NCBI GenBank assembly: GCA_002409725.1
Contig: DHOI01000110.1
Location: 18,818 to 42,428, forward strand
Source of the DNA: Christensenella sp. UBA5394
Lineage (GTDB): Bacteria; Bacillota; Clostridia; Christensenellales; CAG-138
Length of the DNA: 23,611 bases
Direction of reading: 5' to 3'
The position numbers were made by a program, and so were the translations under genes. The notes beneath the pieces are model-generated. The model worked only from the letters and a program-made list of their open reading frames with translations. It searched no databases and was not told where the DNA came from. This document shows, piece after piece, positions 1 to 7,298 of this stretch (position 1 is the stretch's first letter; each line of letters starts with the position of its first letter).

Positions 1-1475
1 GCCTTGGCGTTATAGCCCTCCATATAGAGGTTGAAAACCGAGCGTTCCGCAGGCGAAAGGGTTTGTATGCTCCGTACGAAGCCTTCAAAGAGGGCGGAAG
101 CCTCCTGCCGCCCTTCCATTTGGCACGAAACGGGCGCGGCGGTCTTGTCCTGATCGGCCAGGAAGGCGAGCAGGTCGTCGATCTCCTGGATGTTGGTTTT
201 TTCATACGCCGCCGTATCGCGGCTTTGGATGCTGCGCAGGGCCTCCGCCACCGGCGCGATGTATTTACGGCTCAAAACCGAGGCCGCTGCCGCGCTGAGC
301 AGGAATAGGGTAAAGAGCAAGAGCAGGATGCGCCGGTTTTGCGCCATCATATAAGCGGATAGATCCTGCCGGGGCAGAAGCACACCCAGTATCCAGGCCT
401 GGCCCTCATGGGCCGCGCCCGTGGGATAGAGGCGGATTGGCCGGTACAAGCCGGCATAGGCCGCGCCATCCGGGCCGGTAAAGCCCACGAGGCCGTGCTT
501 TTCCTCCCGGATGGACAGGACCCCGTCGATGGCGGTGGAGGTAACGGTGTAGCTACCGGCCAGCATCGCACGGGATGCATCCGTCCCATCGCCTTCCAAG
601 GGGGAGAGCATGGCGAAGATGCGGCTGAACTTGGCGTTATCTGGGGTATACTGCATTTTAAAAAGCATGCCGCTGATCTCAAAGCCGCACACGCCCAGCG
701 CCGTGCCATCCGAGGCGATCAGCGGTACGGTCAGGAGCATGGCCTCGATATAATCCCCGGGGAGCACGGCCTTGGGGCTCCAGTAATAAAGGCCGGATAT
801 ATCCCTCCCGCAGCCTTGTGACGCAGACATGGCCGTGCGGAAGAAATCGCCTTCTTTAATGGTGAATTCCATTTCCCATTGGGGCATGAGGCTCATGCCC
901 CGCGCCCGGGCGATGGAGGCCGGGCCGCGCATATAGCGGATGGCCGAGGGAGACTGATAGACTGCGTTGGGCGCCATGTTTTTGAGGAACATGCCCGCGC
1001 GAGAAGAGGCGGAGCCAGCCAGGGCCGGGTTCACCGTGGCGTCCAGCACGATGAAAGCCGCGCTGGCCTTGTTCTTTTCGAGGGCAGCGCTCAGCACATC
1101 GAAACAGCCCTCCAGAAGCGGCTCCAGGCGCCCGGAGGAAGCACGTAGATCGGCAGGCTTAAGGCCCTCTCTAGAAAGGCCCCTTTCGAGCTGCTCCGCA
1201 AGCCGCTCCGAAAGGGCTGTGCCCTGCACCGCCAGTATGCCCAAATCCTTTTCAACACCGCCCGCGATGTGGTTCAGCTCGTTTTGCAGGAACATTCGGC
1301 TTTCCTCCCGCCCGGCCGCGAAGATGCCGGCTGCGAAGAGGATCAGCAGCAGCTCGGACATCACCGTAACCAGGAACAGCAGAAAAAACGCGAACAGGCG
1401 GCGCTGCAGCGTCAGCCTGTCGCGCCCGTAAGCGCGTATATCCCGAAGCAGTTTAAAAAAGTTAACCTGCCGCAT
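1..1475 (-). CDS. Membrane-anchored Cache-type sensor with LuxR-type HTH (partial, C-terminus outside window)
   Basis: About 491 residues are visible; the gene runs off the left edge. I read it from an ATG at 1475 preceded by AGGGAG at good spacing. Residues about 27-54 form a hydrophobic segment, about 55-380 are a probable extracellular sensor with a Cache-like stretch (GVCGFEISGML), and about 383-402 form a second membrane segment. A cytoplasmic linker follows, and the last visible residues (LSPAERSVFNLYMEGYNAK) match the start of a LuxR/GerE helix-turn-helix (LTxREREVLxLxAxGxxNKEI). Seen: topology and the HTH beginning. Inferred: a one-component transmembrane transcription factor that reads an extracellular ligand. 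It starts 30 bp after the solute-binding protein gene, so the two are probably co-transcribed. No histidine-kinase motif is visible, but the missing C-terminus could hold more. Confidence 0.8.
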   Translation of the reverse strand, partial: MRQVNFFKLLRDIRAYGRDRLTLQRRLFAFFLLFLVTVMSELLLILFAAGIFAAGREESRMFLQNELNHIAGGVEKDLGILAVQGTALSERLAEQLERGLSREGLKPADLRASSGRLEPLLEGCFDVLSAALEKNKASAAFIVLDATVNPALAGSASSRAGMFLKNMAPNAVYQSPSAIRYMRGPASIARARGMSLMPQWEMEFTIKEGDFFRTAMSASQGCGRDISGLYYWSPKAVLPGDYIEAMLLTVPLIASDGTALGVCGFEISGMLFKMQYTPDNAKFSRIFAMLSPLEGDGTDASRAMLAGSYTVTSTAIDGVLSIREEKHGLVGFTGPDGAAYAGLYRPIRLYPTGAAHEGQAWILGVLLPRQDLSAYMMAQNRRILLLLFTLFLLSAAAASVLSRKYIAPVAEALRSIQSRDTAAYEKTNIQEIDDLLAFLADQDKTAAPVSCQMEGRQEASALFEGFVRSIQTLSPAERSVFNLYMEGYNAK

Positions 1476-1505
1476 TTCACGCTCCCTACGGTTCTCTTCT
1501 GGGCG

Positions 1506-2864
1506 CTAACCTATAAAGCCTTCGCGAAGCGCCCGGCTAACCTCTGCCGGGTCTTCCCCGCTTTGCACCCTCTGCCTGCCGCTTTGCATGGCCTTCTTGA
1601 GGCTCTTTTCGTATTCCTTGCTGATCTCTGTGAAGCTTTCGTAATTCGGCGCTGTGATAAAGCTATACTCGCTGTGCATGCCAATGGCCGTTTGTAGCAA
1701 TTTCTCGATGTTGGGGTTCTCTGCCGATCCGCCCCGCTCCATAATCTCGGCATAGGCCCGGTTCGTTACCGGCAGATAGCCCGTGGAGGATACGAAGCGG
1801 ATGTTCTGCGCCGGATCCGTGAACCACTTCAAGAAGAGGGTGGCGGCATATTCCTTTTCGGGCGTGGAGGCGGCCACCGCCATGCCTGCGCCGCGCTGGA
1901 TAGCCACCTTCTCCCCACCCGCGAAAACCGGGTACGGCAGGATGCTGTAGTCGATCTGTTCCACTGTATTATCGGGGTAGGTGATGCGATCGCCATAAAA
2001 GAGGATGCCCGCCGTGGAGCCGGTGGAGCACACGATATCCCCGGTTTTGGAAAGATCGGAAGAATAGCCGTCAATCACCGCATAGCCGCCTGAAAGGGCG
2101 GGCGGCAGGCAAAAATCCCAGATCCTTTGGTATTCGGGCGCGTCTAGACGCAGCCTTTCGGGCTCTACGAATTCACCCCCCAGCTGCGCCAGGCCCACTT
2201 GGGCGATGTTGAACCAGGAATCCGCCGTATAGAAGGCCTTGCCATCCCCCGCTACATCCGGGGTTTGTGAATCCGTCCACTCGTAGTATTTTACGGCGGC
2301 TTCGGCGATGCCCTCGAAGGTGGCGAGGCTGCCCACCGTAACGCCGGTGGCCGCGGAGAAGCGGTCGAACAGCGTTTGGTTGAGGTATAAGACCTCGCTG
2401 GATTTGGCGATGGGGAACACATACAGCCGGCCATCCGATAGCCGGCCCTCTTCGATAAATTGGGGCACGTAGGCTGATAGTTCATCCTGGGTGAAGTACG
2501 CGTCCAGAGCGGCCAGCAGGCCGCGCGCAGATAAAAGCAGGGCTGTGCCGGGGTAGGCTGTAACGATATCCGGCATATCCTCCGCCCCGGGCGCACCGGC
2601 GGCGATCAGAGCCAGCTTTTCTTCCTGTTCTTTCATGGCGGAAATGGAGGTGACGCTCACCACGATGCCCTGCTCCCGCCCCGGGCCCATGTTGAATTCA
2701 TCAACCAGCTCATCCATGGTTTTTTGCATCTGCCCGCCGTAGTTATGCCAAAGGGTAATGGTGAGCGGATTTTTTGGATCCAGCTTCGCGCCCCCCGTGC
2801 AGCCGCACAAAATGCAAACGGATATCAGAGCGCAAAGGAGCGCCGCCAGGCTTTTTTTATGCAT
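1506..2864 (-). CDS. Extracellular solute-binding lipoprotein (sugar ABC-transporter type)
   Basis: This 452-residue protein starts at ATG 2864, eight bases after GGAGG; a frame start further upstream at 2936 has no such site and would spoil the signal peptide. Residues 1-22 are a lipoprotein signal (MHKKSLAALLCALISVCILC then GC), with the lipidated Cys at 22. The mature part begins with an ITLWHNYGG strand typical of bacterial solute-binding protein family 1, and has the family's usual length; W/Y-rich stretches and a C-terminal helical part (ATLFLKWFTDP, STGYLPVTN) fit sugar or oligosaccharide binders. No permease or ATPase gene is visible in the window. The neighbour 30 bp downstream is a membrane sensor-regulator, so the protein may serve as a ligand-presenting partner as well as, or instead of, a transport receptor. 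Substrate cannot be told from sequence. Confidence 0.9.
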   Translation of the reverse strand: MHKKSLAALLCALISVCILCGCTGGAKLDPKNPLTITLWHNYGGQMQKTMDELVDEFNMGPGREQGIVVSVTSISAMKEQEEKLALIAAGAPGAEDMPDIVTAYPGTALLLSARGLLAALDAYFTQDELSAYVPQFIEEGRLSDGRLYVFPIAKSSEVLYLNQTLFDRFSAATGVTVGSLATFEGIAEAAVKYYEWTDSQTPDVAGDGKAFYTADSWFNIAQVGLAQLGGEFVEPERLRLDAPEYQRIWDFCLPPALSGGYAVIDGYSSDLSKTGDIVCSTGSTAGILFYGDRITYPDNTVEQIDYSILPYPVFAGGEKVAIQRGAGMAVAASTPEKEYAATLFLKWFTDPAQNIRFVSSTGYLPVTNRAYAEIMERGGSAENPNIEKLLQTAIGMHSEYSFITAPNYESFTEISKEYEKSLKKAMQSGRQRVQSGEDPAEVSRALREGFIG

Positions 2865-2899
2865 GATGGATAACCTCCGTCTTGATCCCGGCGGGGCAA

Positions 2900-2953
2900 A
2901 ATCACCCCAAAATTCACCCCTGTTTGCTGGCCGCAATCACCCCTGGGGTGATT
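2900..2953. promoter_or_regulatory. Putative operator: 19-bp perfect palindrome plus two direct half-site copies
   Basis: Positions 2935-2953 read AATCACCCCTGGGGTGATT, a perfect 9-1-9 dyad. The same half-site occurs as AATCACCCC at 2900-2908 and, with one change, ATTCACCCC at 2912-2920. All lie in the leader region just upstream of the solute-binding protein gene. A one-base centre fits a DNA-binding dimer better than an RNA hairpin. The regulator is unknown; the LuxR-type protein of the same operon is a reasonable candidate (inference). Confidence 0.55.
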
Positions 2954-2988
2954 ACGGCGGCAGGATATTCGCGTATAGTATTTGGTAA

Positions 2989-3002
2989 AGGAAACGCTTG
3001 AA
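2989..3002. promoter_or_regulatory. cre/LacI-family-like site
   Basis: AGGAAACGCTTGAA matches the catabolite-responsive element consensus TGNAANCGNTTNCA except at the first and thirteenth positions, with the AA-N-CG-N-TT core intact. It sits between the divergent solute-binding protein gene (minus) and the zinc-ribbon gene (plus) and overlaps possible -35 hexamers of both. Two mismatches make this tentative. Confidence 0.3.
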
Positions 3003-3026
3003 GGGGAGCCGGGGGCTTCATATTGT
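2998..3026 (+). promoter_or_regulatory. Possible promoter for the zinc-ribbon gene cluster
   Basis: TTGAAG (2998-3003) and TATTGT (3021-3026) are separated by 17 bp, about 70 bp before the start codon of the first zinc-ribbon gene. The -10 is imperfect; this is the best candidate in the divergent intergenic region. The rest of 3027-3097 shows no obvious element. Confidence 0.35.
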
Positions 3027-3097
3027 ACCCATTCTACCGCATCGGTCCCGTCAATTCAATCATCAATCCATCGCAAACAAAAACTTAGGACAGCCGC

Positions 3098-3496
3098 ATG
3101 CAATTAGAGGGGGGGATTCCTGTGGAGGAAAGGCTGGCTAAGGCACAGGATCGCTGTAAGAGCGCGGACCTTCCCAGCAAAAGCATGATGGTGGCCCAGG
3201 GCGGCGCGTTCCAATTCACCTTCTATTGCGAGCTATGTGATAGCGGTTGCACCACCCCGTCCATCGCGGCGGAAGGCGTGCAGGAAGCCTTCAACCAGGC
3301 CCAGCAGGAGGCGCGGCGCTATTTCAACCGGTGCCACCACTGCCACCGGTGGGTGTGCGACGGGCATTACAACGAGGATCTCATGATGTGCACCGCCTGT
3401 GCGCCCCGCACAGCACTTTGCGCCTGCCAAAGATGCGGGGCAAAAAACGCCCCAGGCGCCCGCTTTTGCGTCATCTGCGGGGCAAGGCTTGGGTAG
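3098..3496 (+). CDS. Small Cys-rich zinc-ribbon protein of unknown function
   Basis: A 132-residue soluble protein without signal peptide or membrane segment. Cys clusters are visible in order: CELCDSGC near residue 45, a CHHC...C...CTAC group in the middle, and a C-terminal zinc ribbon (CQRCGAKN...FCVICGARL) of the zinc_ribbon_2 type. The middle group with interspersed His looks like a second metal site. The start is uncertain: ATG at 3098 has TTAGGA seven bases upstream, while an in-frame GTG at 3122 follows a G-rich stretch (3106-3115) and would give a protein eight residues shorter. It lies 78 bp before a protease gene that also ends in zinc ribbons, and the next gene starts with one, which suggests a common system. 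I do not recognise a specific function. Confidence 0.85.
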   Translation: MQLEGGIPVEERLAKAQDRCKSADLPSKSMMVAQGGAFQFTFYCELCDSGCTTPSIAAEGVQEAFNQAQQEARRYFNRCHHCHRWVCDGHYNEDLMMCTACAPRTALCACQRCGAKNAPGARFCVICGARLG

Positions 3497-3574
3497 GCCG
3501 GTTAAGAAGGACACCACAGCGGCGCGGATGCGCGCGAACCATCATCTGCCATAATTTTTTTGGAGGGCCATTCT

Positions 3575-5305
3575 ATGATGAAAAAACGAATCGCCGCGAC
3601 CCTGCTCATTTTTGCGATGTTGCTGGCCGCCCTGTTGCCGGGCTCGGCACTGGCCGCCGTTATGGATACCAGAACCCTGGCCACCGTAAACAAGCCGGGG
3701 GTGGTGCTGGTACAGACCGTCTGGACGGCGGATGTGACCTGGTATGAATTCGCCTTTGACAGCAGCATGGAAGACGACCTGATCGACGAGGTGGCGCGCA
3801 TGATCGAGGATGAGGAGATCGGCTCGAGCGACCAGGAGATCTACCAGGCCATGATCGCGCTGATGATCCAGAACATGTACTATTACGCCTTTTCTACCGG
3901 CAATGCACAAACCGAGCAGATGAGCACCGCCGCCGTGGGCACTGGCTTTATCGTGACGCCGGACGGATACCTGGTCACCAACGCCCACGTGGTGAAAACG
4001 GATGAGGAGGAACTGAATTTGCAGTTCGCCATGTCCTCTCTGGAGCAATACGCCGAGGAGGCGGCAGACCTTTTCGAGGAGGAGATGCGACGCTCGGGCT
4101 ACCAGATGTCTCAGACCGAGTGGGACGGTATTGCCACCGAATATTATTACCTGTTGGCGCAGAGCATGGAGGTGGAAAACCTACAAACGAGCTACCAATG
4201 CTTCATCGGCAATGTGGCCCCGGGCAGCGACGTATCCGCCAAGGGCAAGGGGCTGGATCTCAGAAAGATCGGCGAGCCGATCCCCGGTAAGGATATTGCC
4301 ATTTTGAAGATGGATGGCGACAACTTCCCCACCGTAACGCTGGGGGACGACGCCAAGCTGAAAACCGGCGACCGCGTTTACGCTATGGGTTACCCGGCCG
4401 TGGCCACCCTTTCCGATACGCTCAACGTGGCCCAGGCCATCCAGGAGCCCACGCTGACCCAGGGTATCATCAGTGCCCGCAAGGAGATGGCCGGCGGCTG
4501 GAGCATTTTGCAAACGGATGCGGCCATCCACGGCGGCAACTCGGGCGGCCCGCTCTTCAACGAGGCGGGCGAGGTTATCGGCATCAATACCTTCGGCATG
4601 CTGGATGAATCTAGCGGCGCGCAGGTGGCGGGCATGAACTTTGCGGTGCCCATCAGCATCGCCAAGCAATTCCTCCATGAAATGAACGTAACGCCGGCCG
4701 AAAGCGGATTTACAGCCAAATTCAGAGAGGCGCTCGCCGCCTATAACGGCGGGGATTACCACGCCGCCCTAGAGCTGCTTCGCGGTATCAACGAAACCAA
4801 CCCCGGCTTCCCTGTGGTGCAGGAGCTGCTGGCAGAGGCGCGGGAAGCTGCGGATGCGAACCCGCAGCCGGTAACGGTGGGCCCCGCCGCGGAAGCAGCC
4901 GCCCCCGAGGCCCCTGCCAAGAAGGAAAACGGCTTCCTGGGCCTGCCGCTAATCGCGGTGATTTTGATCGGGGTGCTGCTGCTCGCGTTAGCGGCCGCCA
5001 TCCTGCTGCTGATGAGCAAAGGCAAAAAGAAGGCCAAAGCGCCGCAGACTGAGCCCCTGCCCTATCAGTACCCCTTCCCGACCCAGCCCTTCGGCCAGCC
5101 CCTCGGCGCGGCGTCTAGCCCCCCGGCCATACCCCAGGGGAACGCCCCCTGCGCGAACTGCGGAGCCAGCCTGCAGGCAAACGCTAAATTCTGCAACGAA
5201 TGCGGCGCGCAGGTTATGCAGTGCGAGAGCGGCCAATGCCCTGCCTGCGGCAGGAAAAATGAAGACGGCACTAAATTCTGCATCGAATGCGGTGCAAAGC
5301 TATAA
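3575..5305 (+). CDS. HtrA/trypsin-like serine protease with membrane anchor and two C-terminal zinc ribbons
   Basis: 576 residues from ATG 3575, chosen because GGAGGG lies just upstream and it gives a clean signal sequence (residues 1-28, ending SALA-A). The catalytic triad of an S1C protease is visible: His138 in TNAHVV, Asp240 in GKDIAIL, Ser323 in GNSGGP. Between His and Asp an unusually long acidic helical insertion (about 143-235) is present. Residues 380-427 look like a single TPR-like helical hairpin. A membrane segment (about 454-480) is followed by basic residues, a Pro/Gln linker and two zinc ribbons (CANCG...FCNECG and CPACG...FCIECG). No PDZ domain is seen. Inferred topology: protease outside, zinc ribbons inside, so the protein could carry a signal across the membrane or be part of envelope quality control. 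It heads a tight gene run with another zinc-ribbon membrane protein and lipoproteins. Confidence 0.92.
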   Translation: MMKKRIAATLLIFAMLLAALLPGSALAAVMDTRTLATVNKPGVVLVQTVWTADVTWYEFAFDSSMEDDLIDEVARMIEDEEIGSSDQEIYQAMIALMIQNMYYYAFSTGNAQTEQMSTAAVGTGFIVTPDGYLVTNAHVVKTDEEELNLQFAMSSLEQYAEEAADLFEEEMRRSGYQMSQTEWDGIATEYYYLLAQSMEVENLQTSYQCFIGNVAPGSDVSAKGKGLDLRKIGEPIPGKDIAILKMDGDNFPTVTLGDDAKLKTGDRVYAMGYPAVATLSDTLNVAQAIQEPTLTQGIISARKEMAGGWSILQTDAAIHGGNSGGPLFNEAGEVIGINTFGMLDESSGAQVAGMNFAVPISIAKQFLHEMNVTPAESGFTAKFREALAAYNGGDYHAALELLRGINETNPGFPVVQELLAEAREAADANPQPVTVGPAAEAAAPEAPAKKENGFLGLPLIAVILIGVLLLALAAAILLLMSKGKKKAKAPQTEPLPYQYPFPTQPFGQPLGAASSPPAIPQGNAPCANCGASLQANAKFCNECGAQVMQCESGQCPACGRKNEDGTKFCIECGAKL

Positions 5306-5336
5306 AAGTAAATAAAAGAAGGCGAGGTAATATACA

Positions 5337-5882
5337 ATGGCACATTGCACAAATTGCGGCACACAGATCGAAGCGGGCTCCCGCTTCTGCCCCTCCTGCG
5401 GCGCGGCTGCGCCCCAAAGCGCGCCGAATCCTTATCAGAGCAGCCAGAGCGCCTATCAGAGCGCTTCCAGCGGTTACCAGGGCGCGCCCAACACCTACCA
5501 GCCTCCGGTCATGCGGGATTCCTCGGATTCCACAGACGCGCAGAACAACAAAGTCATGGGTGTTTTGGCCTACCTGGGCATCCTGGTGCTGGTGCCCATC
5601 TTCGCGGCCAAAGAATCACGCTTCGCGCGCTTCCACGCCAACCAGGGCTTGGTGCTGCTGATCGCGGAGCTGGGCTTTGGCATCATTTACTCCATTGTGA
5701 CGAGCATCCTGGCCAATCTGCTGTTCAGCACGGGCTCCTTTGGCGTATGGGGCGTCCTTAGCACGCTACTGAGCCTGCTGAGCCTGGTCTTCCTCGTGCT
5801 GGCCATCATCGGCATCATCAACGCCCTCAACGGCAAGAAGAAGGAACTGCCCATCACCGGCAAGATCACCATCCTTAAATAA
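5337..5882 (+). CDS. Zinc-ribbon membrane protein (DUF4870/Tic20-like)
   Basis: 181 residues starting at ATG 5337 after an AGGCGAGGT ribosome binding site. The first 24 residues form a zinc ribbon (CTNCGTQ...FCPSCGAA); a low-complexity Ser/Gln/Tyr/Pro linker (about 25-60) follows, then a membrane domain with about three hydrophobic segments. The stretch KVMGVLAYLGILVLVPIF with a following FHANQG motif is typical of the DUF4870/Tic20-like family of small membrane proteins, whose function is not established. It starts 31 bp after the protease gene and lies 17 bp before a lipoprotein gene, so it is almost certainly co-transcribed. The N-terminal zinc ribbon is probably cytoplasmic and of the same type as those at the end of the protease. 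Confidence 0.88.
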   Translation: MAHCTNCGTQIEAGSRFCPSCGAAAPQSAPNPYQSSQSAYQSASSGYQGAPNTYQPPVMRDSSDSTDAQNNKVMGVLAYLGILVLVPIFAAKESRFARFHANQGLVLLIAELGFGIIYSIVTSILANLLFSTGSFGVWGVLSTLLSLLSLVFLVLAIIGIINALNGKKKELPITGKITILK

Positions 5883-5899
5883 GCAAGGAGTCAAAAGCT

Positions 5900-6721
5900 A
5901 TGAAAAAAGCGATTTCCATCTTGCTGGCGCTTTGTTTGCTGCTGTTGGCGGGCTGCTTTGGCCCCAAGCAGGCCCTCAGGGCTGTGCAGCAGGCAGCGGC
6001 CGGGGAAAAGGAATCCCTACCGATCCCGGAGGCAGCCAACGCGGCAGAGGTGCTGGAGGAAGCGGCAGAGAGCGTAGCCCCGGCTATGGCCGCCGCATCC
6101 GCCATCCCGGCGGAAGCATACGCCAAATATGCTGAGACCAAAAGCGCGGCCTTTGACCGACTCTCCGCCAAGCTCGATGAAAACGAAGAGCTATACCTAT
6201 CCGTAGGCATGGCCATCCTGCCCATCAGCATGATCGACCTCTCCCTCATCCCCCTTTCCGTGATCGGCCTGGACGAGAGCGGCGTGGCCCTTGCCATGCT
6301 GGGAATGGAGGGCGTGGATGTAAAGCAGGCGGGCAACACCTACTCCCTCTCCTATAAGAACGACGAGGGGCAAACCGTGGAGTTCACCTGCGAATACGAC
6401 CCGGCCACCGATTCCATGCGCTCCAGCACCACGCAGGGCGGGCAGGAGATCCTCGCCTTTGAATACGTCAAAGCAGGTGATAGCTACGCCTCCCAATATT
6501 ACTCATGGGATGAGACTGCGCAGAATTATTCCTGGGTCACGGGCTTTTTCGACGCCGAGAAGATTGCCGCCTTCGGCATGGCCACCGTAGACCAAAAGCA
6601 GGGCTCCATCTTTAAGGGCAGTGGCTATTCCAGCGATTTCGTAGTTAATCAGGAGGCTTACTTCATCCTGGATGGGGATACACTGACAGTTCTAGAGAAC
6701 GGCGCAGTTAAAACCTACTGA
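5900..6721 (+). CDS. Lipoprotein of unknown function
   Basis: 273 residues with AGGAG nine bases upstream of the ATG. Residues 1-19 are a lipoprotein signal (LLLLAGC, lipidated Cys19). The mature N-terminal part (20-105) is Ala/Glu-rich and probably helical; the C-terminal part has alternating beta-type segments with acidic and aromatic residues (for example SYASQYYSWDETAQNYSWV). I recognise no family. Position as last gene before a hairpin terminator and close spacing to the zinc-ribbon membrane protein suggest a role in the same envelope-associated process. Confidence 0.85.
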   Translation: MKKAISILLALCLLLLAGCFGPKQALRAVQQAAAGEKESLPIPEAANAAEVLEEAAESVAPAMAAASAIPAEAYAKYAETKSAAFDRLSAKLDENEELYLSVGMAILPISMIDLSLIPLSVIGLDESGVALAMLGMEGVDVKQAGNTYSLSYKNDEGQTVEFTCEYDPATDSMRSSTTQGGQEILAFEYVKAGDSYASQYYSWDETAQNYSWVTGFFDAEKIAAFGMATVDQKQGSIFKGSGYSSDFVVNQEAYFILDGDTLTVLENGAVKTY

Positions 6722-6729
6722 GGCCGCGC

Positions 6730-6763
6730 GGGCGGCTCCCGTATGCGTGGGGCCGCCCATTTT
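6730..6763 (+). terminator. Probable rho-independent terminator or attenuator
   Basis: GGGCGGCTCCC (6730-6740) pairs with GGGGCCGCCC (6749-6758) with one bulge, followed by ATTTTC. It lies just after the lipoprotein stop codon. The T tract is short and no promoter is evident before the next gene, so some readthrough into the next lipoprotein gene is likely. Confidence 0.6.
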
Positions 6764-6786
6764 CAAAAAGCGTTCGGAGGATCGAT

Positions 6787-7233
6787 ATGAAACGAGCATT
6801 TTGCATCCTGCTGGCTGCCCTTCTGCTTGGCGGCTGCGCGGCCCTGCTTACGGGCTGCGGAGCCTTGAAGAAGGCAGCGCAGCTGCAATCCTATGATTTC
6901 GGCCCCGACAGCATCCCCTCCGTCAATTCCGTCGTGGGTGAGCGCAAGGTAACGGGCGTGGAATCCGGCACGGGCAGCGGTGGAATCTATAAGGAATTCG
7001 CCTATGAAAGCGAAACCGTATCCGATGACCTGATTGCGTACGTGATCGACGGCTTGCTGGCTAAGGGTTGGTACGCCCTGGTGGATTTCGACCTTCTGGA
7101 GGTACCAGGCACGGCCCAGCTGGCCACGGAATCTGCGGATAGCGGCCAGATCATCATCATGGACGTTAGCTATGAGCAAGAGGGCTATACCATCCGTCTG
7201 ACCAAGGGCGAGGGCACACTCTCGCTCAACTGA
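6787..7233 (+). CDS. Small lipoprotein of unknown function
   Basis: 148 residues from an ATG with GGAGG upstream. The signal peptide ends with LLLGGC (Cys17); a second lipobox-like LLTGC puts another Cys at 24, so the exact lipidation site could be either, with 17 more likely given usual signal length. The mature part is about 125 residues, with mixed charge and alternating strands; YVIDGLLAKGWYALVDFD may be an amphipathic helix-strand unit. No family recognised. It follows the zinc-ribbon/lipoprotein run after a hairpin and ends at a strong bidirectional terminator. Confidence 0.83.
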   Translation: MKRAFCILLAALLLGGCAALLTGCGALKKAAQLQSYDFGPDSIPSVNSVVGERKVTGVESGTGSGGIYKEFAYESETVSDDLIAYVIDGLLAKGWYALVDFDLLEVPGTAQLATESADSGQIIIMDVSYEQEGYTIRLTKGEGTLSLN

Positions 7234-7245
7234 TAACGCAGTATA

Positions 7246-7280
7246 AAAAAGCCCTTGGGGCCTTCGCTCCAAGGGTTTTT
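7246..7280. terminator. Bidirectional rho-independent terminator
   Basis: CCCTTGG (7252-7258) and CCAAGGG (7269-7275) form a stem with an A run before (7245-7250) and TTTTT after (7276-7280), so it can act on both strands. It separates convergent lipoprotein genes. Confidence 0.9.
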
Positions 7281-7298
7281 CTTTGCTTATCCATACGC

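Noticed and set aside
3515..3570. GC-rich hairpin and T run between the small zinc-ribbon gene and the protease gene as a terminator
   Set aside because: The 5-bp GCGCG stem is about 25 bases away from the T run, so they do not form a terminator; the genes may be co-transcribed.
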